64,000 bases of DNA from positions 28,298,063-28,362,062 of the forward strand of contig CM020619.1 of assembly GCA_009829735.1 (NCBI GenBank), written 5' to 3'. Positions within the stretch are counted from its first letter, which is position 1, and each line of letters opens with the position of its first letter. Under the pieces are notes generated by a model. It ran no database searches, was not told where the DNA came from, and saw only the letters and a program-made list of their open reading frames with translations. This document shows, one piece after another, positions 34,201 through 42,685 of the stretch. The position numbers and the translations under genes are program-made. The DNA comes from Pyropia yezoensis. Its lineage: Eukaryota; Rhodophyta; Bangiophyceae; Bangiales; Bangiaceae.

Positions 34201-35257
34201 GCAACCAGTACCTCCTGGTCATCTGTGACCGCTTCACGAAACTTACGCGAGCGATCCCACTGGCAGAGATCACGGCCATGTCGGTCGTGTCAGCCTTCCT
34301 AGATCACTGGGTTGCCGCGTATGGCATTCCGGATAGTACACTATCGGACAATGGACCGCAATTTGCGTCTGTACTGTTTCAAGGAGTGCTGGATATGTTG
34401 GGGGTTAAGGCAAACTATGCCACCCCCTACCACCCACAAACTAATGGGCAGGTGGAGCGCTTCAACAAAACTATTGTTAGGCAGCTGCGCCATTATGTGA
34501 GTGAGCACGTGAAGACGTGGGACCAATACATTTCTATTCTGACCACTGCCTACAATTCGCAGGTTCACTCATCTACCGGGGAAGTACCCCTCGCTTTTGT
34601 GACCCCCGTCGCGTGCGGTCTATTGCCGTGCGGCGGCCGCTCCCAACTAGGGAGGATGGTGGCAGTACGCCCACTCCTACTGAGAGTAAGGCGGAGTTCG
34701 CTGCTAGGCTTGAAAACCTCATCCCTAAAGTCAGGGCTGAGATGGACAAAGCACAAAAGCGCTACAAGCGTACCTTTGACAAAAAGGTGCGCAACGCCAA
34801 GCATGTCCCCGAGCAGGGTGACTGGGTATTGGTCCACTCACACACCCCAACTGGGGGTAAGTTGGTGTTCCAGACGAAGGGGCCGTACCAGGTCCTTCGT
34901 ACTGATGGGCGGCGCTTCACCATCGAAAGTGACGATGGGGTCCGCACAGTGAACGGACAGGACGTGGTCAAAGTTGCACCACCGCCTGCAGGCGACCCAG
35001 CTTGGGCGCGTGCTTTGAAAACGTGGCGCCTGCCCTCGCTGCCTGCAGCCAAACAGGGCCCGCAGGAGTACGTGTTCGACAAGTTCATCGACCACGGCTG
35101 GGATGAGGATACTGACCGCCTCATGTTGAGGGTGCGTTGGTTTGGCTACAAAGCCAAGGATGATACGTGGGAGTATGTGGAGGACCTTCCTGCTGAGAAG
35201 GTCCGGGCGTACTGTGCCCGGAACGAGATAGACCCTAACAGCCCTCCCTCAACGTGA
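31275..35257 (+). CDS. pol: Element B Pol polyprotein, one frameshift
   Basis: Protease (LDTGSG, D81), reverse transcriptase (YLDD from residue 524), RNase H (ILDVDAS, RCDHRA, LADGLSR), integrase (HHCC finger, catalytic D965, D1025 and E1061, the last two 35 residues apart), GPY/F (KGPYQVL) and a C-terminal chromodomain (RVRWFGYKAKDDTWEYVE). The ATG overlaps the gag stop (ATGA), so translation would need reinitiation or a -1 shift. The frame moves by one base in the C run at 34603-34607, just after the integrase core. The rest of the protein continues in the next frame to TGA at 35255-35257. A missing C, either real or from sequencing, explains this. Confidence 0.93.
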
Positions 35258-35368
35258 GGGAAGGCCGAGCAACAGTGCCAAGAGAGTGCTTCAAGTCGAA
35301 GTGGTACGCAGAGTGGCTTTAAACTACAGCCCTAACCCTCACACTCTCACAACAAAGGCAGCTGCCAA

Positions 35369-37312
35369 CTAGGCACGCATGCTAGACTCTCCCACTCCAC
35401 GGCCCTCGCCCTCACGTGGAGGCGAGCGGCGAGACCCACGCCGATAACGGTCTCCACTCGTTGGAAGGGGCGGCGGCTCCAAGTCGGAACCGTCGCGCCC
35501 CTCACGGTCGCGCAAGTGGCGCCGACCGTGGCTACTCTTCTGCCTGGTCTTGCGCGCAAGTTTGCGACGCAGACGCTGGACAGACTCCGTCTCCGATGGG
35601 GTAGAGGACTCCGAGACGGAGTAAGACAACTCGTCTTCCGACACGGAGGGAGAGCGCCGCGAGTGACGGCGACGACGGCGAGGAGGCGAGTATGCCCGGC
35701 TCGCACGACGCTTGCCACGCCCAAGTGGGGTTGGCTGGGGCATAATAGCCCCAATGCGAGCCAACTCGGCCGTCATAAACTCCGCCACCGACTCGCAACT
35801 CGCGGTCGCCACTGCAGTACGAACGCGCTCCTCAAGTTGAGGAGTCTCGGAACTTTGGAGGGTTGCGGTCGACGCGGCCAACCAGGAAATGGTGCGCACC
35901 AACGTGGTGATCATCATCTCTGAGGTTAGAGGCGTGGGCGGTAACACCAACTTGGGGTATACCGTCAGGAGGGTGGCCCCCAAGTTGGGAGACACCGGTG
36001 TGGATGACTCCACGGCCACGCTGATCGGGATGTTCCCGTGAGGCTGGAAAGGAACAGGAGGAAGCGGAGGGGCACGCCGAGGTGGCGGTACCCGGGTGTA
36101 ACTGCGACCCCGACTTGGGGCCCCCGCAGTAGGTTGAGTCATATGGTCATCATATGAGGGCACAGCCATAACTATGGGCTTGTCCGGGGGTGGCGCAGTG
36201 TGACGATCCACCCCCGGGGCATACGGGTAGTCCCCGATGCCCAACCCCTCTCGTAGGACCACACGGCCGTCGTGAAGTTCACGAGCGACCCACACGAACT
36301 GGCGAAGTGCGCCATCGTCCTTGGGCCCCCGAGTGGGGCGGCGCAACTTGTGCTCAATGCTCTCCCACTCGATAAACTTGTGGAGGCGGAGCATCTCCTC
36401 AAGTAGAGTGAGTTGTCCTGACGAGCACCCCTCAGCAACTAGCTGAGGGGTGAGCTGTTCCAAACCCTGGATGAGCCGGAGGGGGAGATGCCAGAGCATC
36501 CCCCGCCGCTGAACACATGACACCCAGGTCGACATTACCTCGAAGAGCCACTGGGTGGCCAACATGGCCCACACCAGATGATCAGGGCCAGCCGTCAACA
36601 TGACGGAGCCGAAGTGGTCAAGCAACCGTGGCAACAATGCCGGGAACCCGTAGGGGACCTCAACTTGAGGCCACCACTCGGGCTTCTTCGGGTAGTATTG
36701 CTCCTTACTGGCAGCAGACTGCTGAGGAAACTCAAGTTGAGCCGAGGTCACCAAGTAGGGACCTCGCCGGAAGTCCTTCTCCATCCGCACATCAAAGTGA
36801 TGAGTGTGCGGATCGGCCTCGTGAAGGTACGGGGGGCGAGTTGCCACCGCGTCCCAAGTGAAGGTCGGCAAGTCGCCGGGACCCGGGATAGTTCCCCCGC
36901 GGTCCACCATGGCCTTGGCCCGCTGCACGTCCTCGACCTCCTCGTCGTCCAGGAAGGCAAACTGGTCCGTCCTGAAGCCGGCAGGGAACCCGACCCTACG
37001 GGGATACTTCTCCCGTAGGCGGTCCCATACCCGACCCATCGCTGCGCCGAGTCGGCCACAGCGAAGAACAGTCAACCCCTCCTCATACAGAGGCCAAGCG
37101 GGGTAAAACCACCGCCCCAAGGCCTCACGCGGGACAACTTGTCCCGCCTCCGGGGGAGATCCTGCCGTCAACCCAAAGCCGGGTGACGCGGGAGTCCCAC
37201 CCCCCGGAGCGATCGCGGAGCCCCCGCCGGAAGTCCCGGCAGGCGCTGCCCCGTAGGAGGTGTCCTCCATACGCTCATCGAGAGAGTCCGTCTCCACTCC
37301 CGGAGTCGCCAT
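35369..37312 (-). CDS. Element B antisense ORF, unknown protein (647 aa)
   Basis: A long ORF on the opposite strand between pol and the 3' LTR. The frame is open from 37483, but the first ATG is at 37312; it ends in TAG at 35369-35371. The core has PPYL, FGSVM, QRRGMLWHLP and KFIEWESI motifs that line up in order with the element A antisense protein. The C-terminal third is Arg/Ser-rich (RRRRRHSRRSPSVSEDE), like an RS region or nuclear signal. Only 111 bases separate its stop from the pol stop. The 328 bases upstream (37313-37640) would be its leader or promoter; no other gene lies there. No known domain is recognised. Function may involve RNA binding or nuclear targeting, which is inference from composition. 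Confidence 0.8.
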   Translation of the reverse strand: MATPGVETDSLDERMEDTSYGAAPAGTSGGGSAIAPGGGTPASPGFGLTAGSPPEAGQVVPREALGRWFYPAWPLYEEGLTVLRCGRLGAAMGRVWDRLREKYPRRVGFPAGFRTDQFAFLDDEEVEDVQRAKAMVDRGGTIPGPGDLPTFTWDAVATRPPYLHEADPHTHHFDVRMEKDFRRGPYLVTSAQLEFPQQSAASKEQYYPKKPEWWPQVEVPYGFPALLPRLLDHFGSVMLTAGPDHLVWAMLATQWLFEVMSTWVSCVQRRGMLWHLPLRLIQGLEQLTPQLVAEGCSSGQLTLLEEMLRLHKFIEWESIEHKLRRPTRGPKDDGALRQFVWVARELHDGRVVLREGLGIGDYPYAPGVDRHTAPPPDKPIVMAVPSYDDHMTQPTAGAPSRGRSYTRVPPPRRAPPLPPVPFQPHGNIPISVAVESSTPVSPNLGATLLTVYPKLVLPPTPLTSEMMITTLVRTISWLAASTATLQSSETPQLEERVRTAVATASCESVAEFMTAELARIGAIMPQPTPLGRGKRRASRAYSPPRRRRRHSRRSPSVSEDELSYSVSESSTPSETESVQRLRRKLARKTRQKSSHGRRHLRDREGRDGSDLEPPPLPTSGDRYRRGSRRSPPREGEGRGVGESSMRA

Positions 37313-37640
37313 GGCTCTCCCCAAGTTGGGGAGAGACGTCCTGGCTATCGCGGCACGAGACCCGCCTCGAGTTGAGGGGGACTCGGATCGTGGGTAAACG
37401 GGTGGCCTCCCCAGCGTGGGGTGGCCCCGTGTAAGGTGAAGGAGAAGTGGTGGTGGTGGTGAGGTGTGAACCGAGGAGAGCAAGCTGCCAAGTGGGCAAG
37501 CTTGAGGAGAGGGGCGGCCAACGTGACCGCCTCCACATCCGCGTTACGTACTCAAGGGGGGACAGCAAGTCGCGTCCCCCCCAACGCCGAGACGTGCGTT
37601 TACGCACCCCCTCACAGGGCCGACCGGGTCGGTCGGAACT

Positions 37641-37653
37641 GAGGAGAGGGGAG
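37641..37653 (+). other. Polypurine tract of element B
   Basis: GAGGAGAGGGGAG lies directly before the 3' LTR, the standard place and composition for the plus-strand primer. Confidence 0.85.
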
Positions 37654-38121
37654 TGTGGCAGTATTGACCCCCAGGTAGGGGGCAACACGTGCCATGCAAG
37701 GGGCGGCAGGCCACTAGCCTGATCCGTTCCTCCCCCTGCATTTGGGTCCATATTCCCTAAGTTCGGGATAGTTAGCTTAGTAGTAAATCCAACTTGGATT
37801 TGAGGGTTTTCTGCATTTATCGTCTTGAATTTTCGTGTGGCCCGGTGGGCAGGTGCTGGGGTGGGAGATTCTGAGTGGCGAGATTCTGAGTGGACCCTGG
37901 GGGGATAAGGGGAGGGACAGCGGGGCTTGGCCCTGCGTCCCCGTCCCGACCAAGAAACTGTTGGACCACACACCATCTTCTTGTTTGTCCGTGGGGGGAT
38001 TGCCCCACAACAGGGATAGAGTGTGTGCGACTTGCACTTCTTCCGGTTCCCCCGACACGGGAGGCAGCCCTCGCACACCGCCCCAACTTGGGTACTGTGT
38101 GTGCGAGTGGTTTTTGCCACA
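37654..38121 (+). repeat. Element B 3' LTR
   Basis: 468 bp, one base different from the 5' LTR. It is followed by GCAAC, the target-site duplication. An antisense promoter here could drive the minus-strand ORF; that is not visible in the sequence. Confidence 0.97.
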
Positions 38122-38885
38122 GCAACGTCGACGTCTGTGACCGGGACTACCGGGACGACGCCGGCAACGGGGCCATTGCAGCGTCCCGGACTCTCCGGAC
38201 ATCTTCCTTCGTCGGCATCCGCCCTCACCCCGTCAAAGAGGACACATTCACGACATCCACAAAGCCGACGGGGTGCCACAAAGCCACCGAGTTGTGCACC
38301 GCCGCAGGACGTCGCGACACTCTCTGCGAGCCTTGCCGCCAGAATTGCCGCCGACCGTGACAGAGTTGGGCGTCGCCCCCCTCCTCTTGCTCAGAGATAC
38401 CCGCCTGGCAGTGGCGGAGTTCCAAGCGGCAGCCGCGATGGCGGTGGCGGCGGCGTCGGCCGCGGTGGTAGCGCCCGCTCTGATGGTGATGGCACCGGCC
38501 CGGCGACTACAGTCGCTCGTCAGGCGTTTGGAGGTGTCAGTCACGGTAGCAGGCGCGCCAGTGCCGGTCGTGGCCGCGGCGGTTGAGGTAGCGGAGCGAG
38601 TAGCCTGGCCGGTCGCCCTGGGCATGGTGCCCGATTGCGACCTGGCGTCTGGGGGACGGCCTCGACAAAGGGGAAGGCCGCAGCGCGAGTGCTGGTGGCG
38701 ACAGTGCCCCACGAGGTGGCGGTCGCCGTACCGACGATGGTAGTCGTCGACTCGATCGCGGTAGTGGCGGAAGGAAGCGCCCACGCGAGGACGACGAGAC
38801 GGACTGGGACACGGGGCGGCCTCTGTCACGGACCGCCTCCGGCCGGCCGGCGGATGGAGGTCCCTCCAAGAGGCGCCCGATTTGA
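38122..38885 (+). CDS. Dioxygenase-like protein, C-terminal part
   Basis: With element B and one GCAAC removed, the reading frame continues from the flank at 28744 into TSTSVTGTTGTTPATG and on to TGA at 38584. It is a low-complexity tail (Thr, Ser, Gly, Arg). A more convincing end lies in another frame from about 38600 to TGA at 38883-38885, with KRPREDDETDW and PSKRRPI, typical of a nuclear signal and a natural C-terminus. One single-base indel before 38700 would join them. The upstream part is at 10431-12528 on contig II. Confidence 0.55.
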
Positions 38886-39229
38886 ATGAGGCGACCGCGT
38901 GGGCGTCAGGCGGTCGCGCAGGGAGTGTGTCTGTTGACATGAGGGATGCCAGGGGAAGCTAGTTTGTGTGGCAGGGGTGGTCGTGGGGAGTGGTGCTGTT
39001 TTCTGTTTTTTCTATGTTTGTTTTCTGTGTTTGTACGACGGTGCGGGGGGATAACGGGGGGGGTGTGTGGGTGGCAGGGTTGCCGAGGGCACAACCCTGG
39101 GAACATCACACAGCTGCTCTGTACGTACTCGTCAGTTTCAATTCCCATTCAGTGCACATATGGATATCTTTCTGGATACATTGACGCCTCACAGGATAGA
39201 TATCGATTGACAAGTGCATTCCGTTTTGA
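38886..39229. other. Intergenic spacer with T-rich tract
   Basis: A T-rich strand (about 38996-39035), then a less GC-rich stretch. No gene is seen. It lies between the dioxygenase-like gene and the methyltransferase reading frame and could hold terminator and promoter signals. Confidence 0.5.
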
Positions 39230-40156
39230 ATGTATGAACTTTCGGCTGCGCAGAAGCGCGCCAAAACTCGGTTGTCCCCGACACTCTGCACCACCATACA
39301 CTGCTCACGCGTGCACCCGCGCGACGACGCACTGCCCCGCAACGTCCGTGGGTGGCTGCGGTGCTCACGTCCCACCGCACTGCGACGAGGAACTTGCCGC
39401 GATTGTTTGCGGAGCTTCACCCGCGCCGTGGCTTCGAGTGCAAGCCCAGCTGCCAGCATGACCGACCTTTTGCCACCCTCGTGGCTCGTCCTCAGCGTCA
39501 CGCGCATCGTCACCGCTTGCGCTGAGGCCGTGGTGGACGCCGCCGGTGATGGTGCTGACGCCGCCGCCGCTGACACTGCAATTGGCGGCGGCACCGCCAC
39601 CGCGACCGAACGCGGTGCCGGCGGCAGGAGGTCTGGGACTGTGGAGGATCGTGGCAAAAAGCCCACTACCGCGGCGAGGCGCCCGACAAAGCGGCGCGCC
39701 GGGGCGGCAAACGCTGTCCGAGACGATGAGCGGCGCGGGACAAACAGCGGCGGCGGCGGCGGCGGCGGCGGGCTGGACTTTCAGGGTGGATGTGGTTGCC
39801 AGCCTTCCCCCATTGCATGCATGGACGTACATGACGCATATCCCACCCGCGCTATCACTGTCGGCCTCGCCGCGTTGCGCGACTTGTTTGTGCTGGACAA
39901 GGTGCGCATTGAGAAGTTGGACGATTCCGACGGCAATGTGACCGGCCTGGTAGCTGCTACTGTGCGGTCAGAGCGTGGAGGTGGCTGCAGAACGGCTCTG
40001 GGAGCGGCCACACCCCGTGCGGCCGATGCGACACTCGAGGACGCGACGTGGCCGGCGGTCAAGCTTTGGGCCATCACGCTCACGCGCCCCCCTCCTCGGC
40101 ACGGCGTCCAAGGGCAGCAGCAGCACCATCAACAGCAGCGGCCGCCCCTCTCGTGA
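39230..40156 (+). CDS. N-terminal segment of the methyltransferase reading frame, unknown
   Basis: An ORF of 308 codons from ATG 39230 to TGA 40154-40156. It has a balanced core (RAITVGLAALRDLFVLDKVR, then KLDDSDGNVTGLVAATVR) between low-complexity parts. After the TGA the same frame stays open through 40157-40216 into the next ORF, reading GRVLLTPLTWWMEGSHIK. The segments may therefore be one gene interrupted by a stop, an intron or a readthrough site. No domain is recognised. Confidence 0.4.
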   Translation: MYELSAAQKRAKTRLSPTLCTTIHCSRVHPRDDALPRNVRGWLRCSRPTALRRGTCRDCLRSFTRAVASSASPAASMTDLLPPSWLVLSVTRIVTACAEAVVDAAGDGADAAAADTAIGGGTATATERGAGGRRSGTVEDRGKKPTTAARRPTKRRAGAANAVRDDERRGTNSGGGGGGGGLDFQGGCGCQPSPIACMDVHDAYPTRAITVGLAALRDLFVLDKVRIEKLDDSDGNVTGLVAATVRSERGGGCRTALGAATPRAADATLEDATWPAVKLWAITLTRPPPRHGVQGQQQHHQQQRPPLS

Positions 40157-40216
40157 TCAGATTGGCCTCCCGAGGCGGAAAATGCGGTTGCCGGTACGTC
40201 CCCAACGTCTGGCCGC

Positions 40217-42643
40217 GTGCTCCTCACGCCGCTGACGTGGTGGATGGAGGGTTCCCACATCAAACGCATGTACAGTGCGGTGTGGGTGCTCAAGCGGTTT
40301 GCGTCTGTGCCCCCCTTCGGCGGCGGGGACGCGCGCGGGCGGCGCCTCCGCCCGTCATCCGCGTGGCTCCGCGTGCTCGCCCTCCGCTCCGGGCGTGTGG
40401 ACGTGTCACCGCCGACGCGACCGACGCCGCAGTTGCAGTCGTCGACGCGACGGCCACTACCACCGCCGCTGCAAGAAGAAGAGACCCGCGGTCTGCTCAG
40501 CTGTGTCGTGCACATGACAGACGCCAACCACGACGACGACAAAGTACGACAGACAAACGTAGCTCTTGTTGATTGTACGTGGGGCTACCCATCGGTTGAC
40601 GTCCGGGTGTGGCAAGCGGTCCTTGACGTTGGGACGCTGAAAGAAGCGGCCCTGGACGTGTCCGCCCTGGCCGCGAGCTTACTTCATCGGGACGCATGTG
40701 CCCGGCACGCGGCTGGCTGCGGGCATGGGGAGGAAGTTTCGCGTACCGCGGCGTACGCAGCAGCTGCGGAAAGCGCCGCCTCCCAAGCCAGGCAAGAAAC
40801 AAACACAGCCGCCGGTCAAGAACAAGCCGCAAGAAGCGCCGGGACGCCCGTTCTGGATCGCCGTGGTCGCGGACAGGGTTGGCATGTGCCACACTCGACT
40901 GGTGGGCACCACGAGTCCTTTGTGACGTCGCGGCGCTCGCGCTCGGCGTCGCCGCCGCCGTTGCCGCTGCCCGGCCGGCCGGGGCGGCAGACCGCTCGCC
41001 GCGGCGCTGCCAGGGGGCTGCAGCGAGTGGACGTGCTGACGCCAGACGAGCGGTTTCTTCTTGCCGTTCTGGAGGGTGCCCTCGGCACCACCGCCTTTGA
41101 ACACGGATGTGGTGCCGTTGATGGCGGCTCGTGTGCTGGCAGCGCCAGCGACTTTGCCGCCAAAGGCCAGCCCTGTCGTAGTGAGCGACTGCAGGCTGCT
41201 GCCGAGATGGAGCCTTTCGAGCGCCTACTGTGGCTCTCCTCGCTGCACCCGCTAGTCGCCGCCGACGCGGAAGAGCGGCGGCTCGCACAACAGCGGCAGC
41301 AGCCAGCAAATCTACCGTCCCGCCAAGCGCGCCCGTCATCGACGCCGAGCCGCAAGCTGCAAGGCACACTTTTACCGCCATTCGTCGCGCCTGCTGTCTA
41401 CAGCGACGGGCGCATGAAGGCCTTTTCGTCATGGTGGGCGTGCACGTCCGCTGCTGCGGCTGCCGGAGCTGAGCAACCCCCACATGGGCGAAAGCGTCCT
41501 CGTTCTGCCGTTGGGGGCACGGGCGTCCCAAGCAGCCCTGAAAGTGGCGCTGACGACACGTGCGCGGCGCACAGGGAGGGGCTTGCCGTGTTGGCACTCA
41601 GCGCCACCGTTCGATGTGCTGTGACCGCCGTTGTGCGCTCCTGGGATGCCGTCACAAGGCGCATCGGCTTTGAAAGCATTGAGAATTGCCTCGCCCCGTA
41701 CCTCTTGTGGCACTCACGGTCGTGCGCGTTTACGACACTGTCAGAACCGCACGGTACTGCCGGCGTATTTGCGCCCGCTGCGCAGCGGTTTGACATTGCC
41801 CACGGGCTCCCCCCCCCGGCGTCCAAGGCCGACAGGGACGAGACTCCCGTCTGTACAGAGGCACTGCACCGCACTCCCGTCGCGGATGCACAGCTCCGCA
41901 TGGCTGCTGCTCATTTTGTCTACCACATGGGGGAGGTGACCAAGCCCGAGCGACTCGCCGACGCGGCGCCCGCTCTGTTGGGAACCATTGCAATGCAGCA
42001 GCTGCACGGGCAGCCGCAGCGGGGCCAGCCGCAGCGAGGACAGCATCTGCAAGCGCCCTCCGACCCAACCACTGCCACGGTGGCGGGTGCTCAACGACCG
42101 GCGGTAGCTGCGTCAGCGGTGGACGCGCTTCCTGCTACCGTCAATGAGGAAACAAAGCCGGGCTATTTGACAGCCGCTGCATTCGTGGGCAGAGGACTGG
42201 CAGCACGCTGTCCGTGGGAGGTGGTGGGGGTGCCCCCAGTGCTATACCCGACCGTCCGAGGCCTAACCGGCTTTCGGACCGTCGTCGTCGATGCCGCGGG
42301 GGCAGCAGCGATGGGAACCATCCCGCCTGCGACGCCGGCCATCGTGGAGGAGGAGGGGGGGGGGGGGGGGGGCGCCGCCCCCGGGAGGATGCGTGCTCAT
42401 CGCGTGGAGGACGCAGGCGCTCGTGTGAGCCTGGTGAGCCGCGCTCTTGCGCGCGACGCAGGCATCGCCGCAGCGCGTGCGGCGTTGGCTGCGGACGTAC
42501 ACAGGGGAGGCATGGCTGTCGCTGCTGCCGCTGTTGCATCACACGCCGCTCCCCGTGTGTGCAACGACGACGACATCGGCGGCGGCGTTGATAGTGGGCG
42601 TGACACGCCCGTCAATGCCGCTGGGGAGCAAGGCCAGCCATGA
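40217..42643 (+). CDS. Middle segment of the methyltransferase reading frame, unknown (808 codons)
   Basis: This frame is continuous with the preceding ORF except for one TGA. It contains complex stretches (ALVDCTWGYPSVDVRVWQAV, DVLTPDERFLLAVLEGALG, RIGFESIENCLAPYLLWHS) separated by Ala/Gly/Gln-rich loops. A run of 18 G lies at 42355-42372; its length controls the frame beyond. It ends in TGA at 42641-42643. No family is recognised. Its position in frame before a DNA methyltransferase domain suggests a regulatory or target-recognition part. Confidence 0.45.
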   Translation: MLLTPLTWWMEGSHIKRMYSAVWVLKRFASVPPFGGGDARGRRLRPSSAWLRVLALRSGRVDVSPPTRPTPQLQSSTRRPLPPPLQEEETRGLLSCVVHMTDANHDDDKVRQTNVALVDCTWGYPSVDVRVWQAVLDVGTLKEAALDVSALAASLLHRDACARHAAGCGHGEEVSRTAAYAAAAESAASQARQETNTAAGQEQAARSAGTPVLDRRGRGQGWHVPHSTGGHHESFVTSRRSRSASPPPLPLPGRPGRQTARRGAARGLQRVDVLTPDERFLLAVLEGALGTTAFEHGCGAVDGGSCAGSASDFAAKGQPCRSERLQAAAEMEPFERLLWLSSLHPLVAADAEERRLAQQRQQPANLPSRQARPSSTPSRKLQGTLLPPFVAPAVYSDGRMKAFSSWWACTSAAAAAGAEQPPHGRKRPRSAVGGTGVPSSPESGADDTCAAHREGLAVLALSATVRCAVTAVVRSWDAVTRRIGFESIENCLAPYLLWHSRSCAFTTLSEPHGTAGVFAPAAQRFDIAHGLPPPASKADRDETPVCTEALHRTPVADAQLRMAAAHFVYHMGEVTKPERLADAAPALLGTIAMQQLHGQPQRGQPQRGQHLQAPSDPTTATVAGAQRPAVAASAVDALPATVNEETKPGYLTAAAFVGRGLAARCPWEVVGVPPVLYPTVRGLTGFRTVVVDAAGAAAMGTIPPATPAIVEEEGGGGGGAAPGRMRAHRVEDAGARVSLVSRALARDAGIAAARAALAADVHRGGMAVAAAAVASHAAPRVCNDDDIGGGVDSGRDTPVNAAGEQGQP

Positions 42644-42685
42644 CCGCGAGCAGCACAAGCAGCACGAGAAGCACCGGCAGCAGCG

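Larger units (their letters stand above)
28745..38121 (+). mobile_element. Element B, complete chromovirus (9377 bp) with antisense ORF
   Basis: Both 468-bp LTRs are present with one base difference (28920 G against 37829 A). The 5-bp target duplication is GCAAC at 28740-28744 and 38122-38126. Order: LTR, PBS, gag, pol, antisense ORF on the minus strand, PPT, LTR. Near-identical LTRs indicate a recent insertion. It split the dioxygenase-like gene. The only obvious defect is a one-base shift in pol at 34603-34607. Confidence 0.97.

Noticed and set aside
38584..42643. Reassignment of TGA to a sense codon in this organism
   Set aside because: The kinase gene, element B gag and pol, and the element A antisense ORF all end naturally in TGA, so TGA is used as a stop here.
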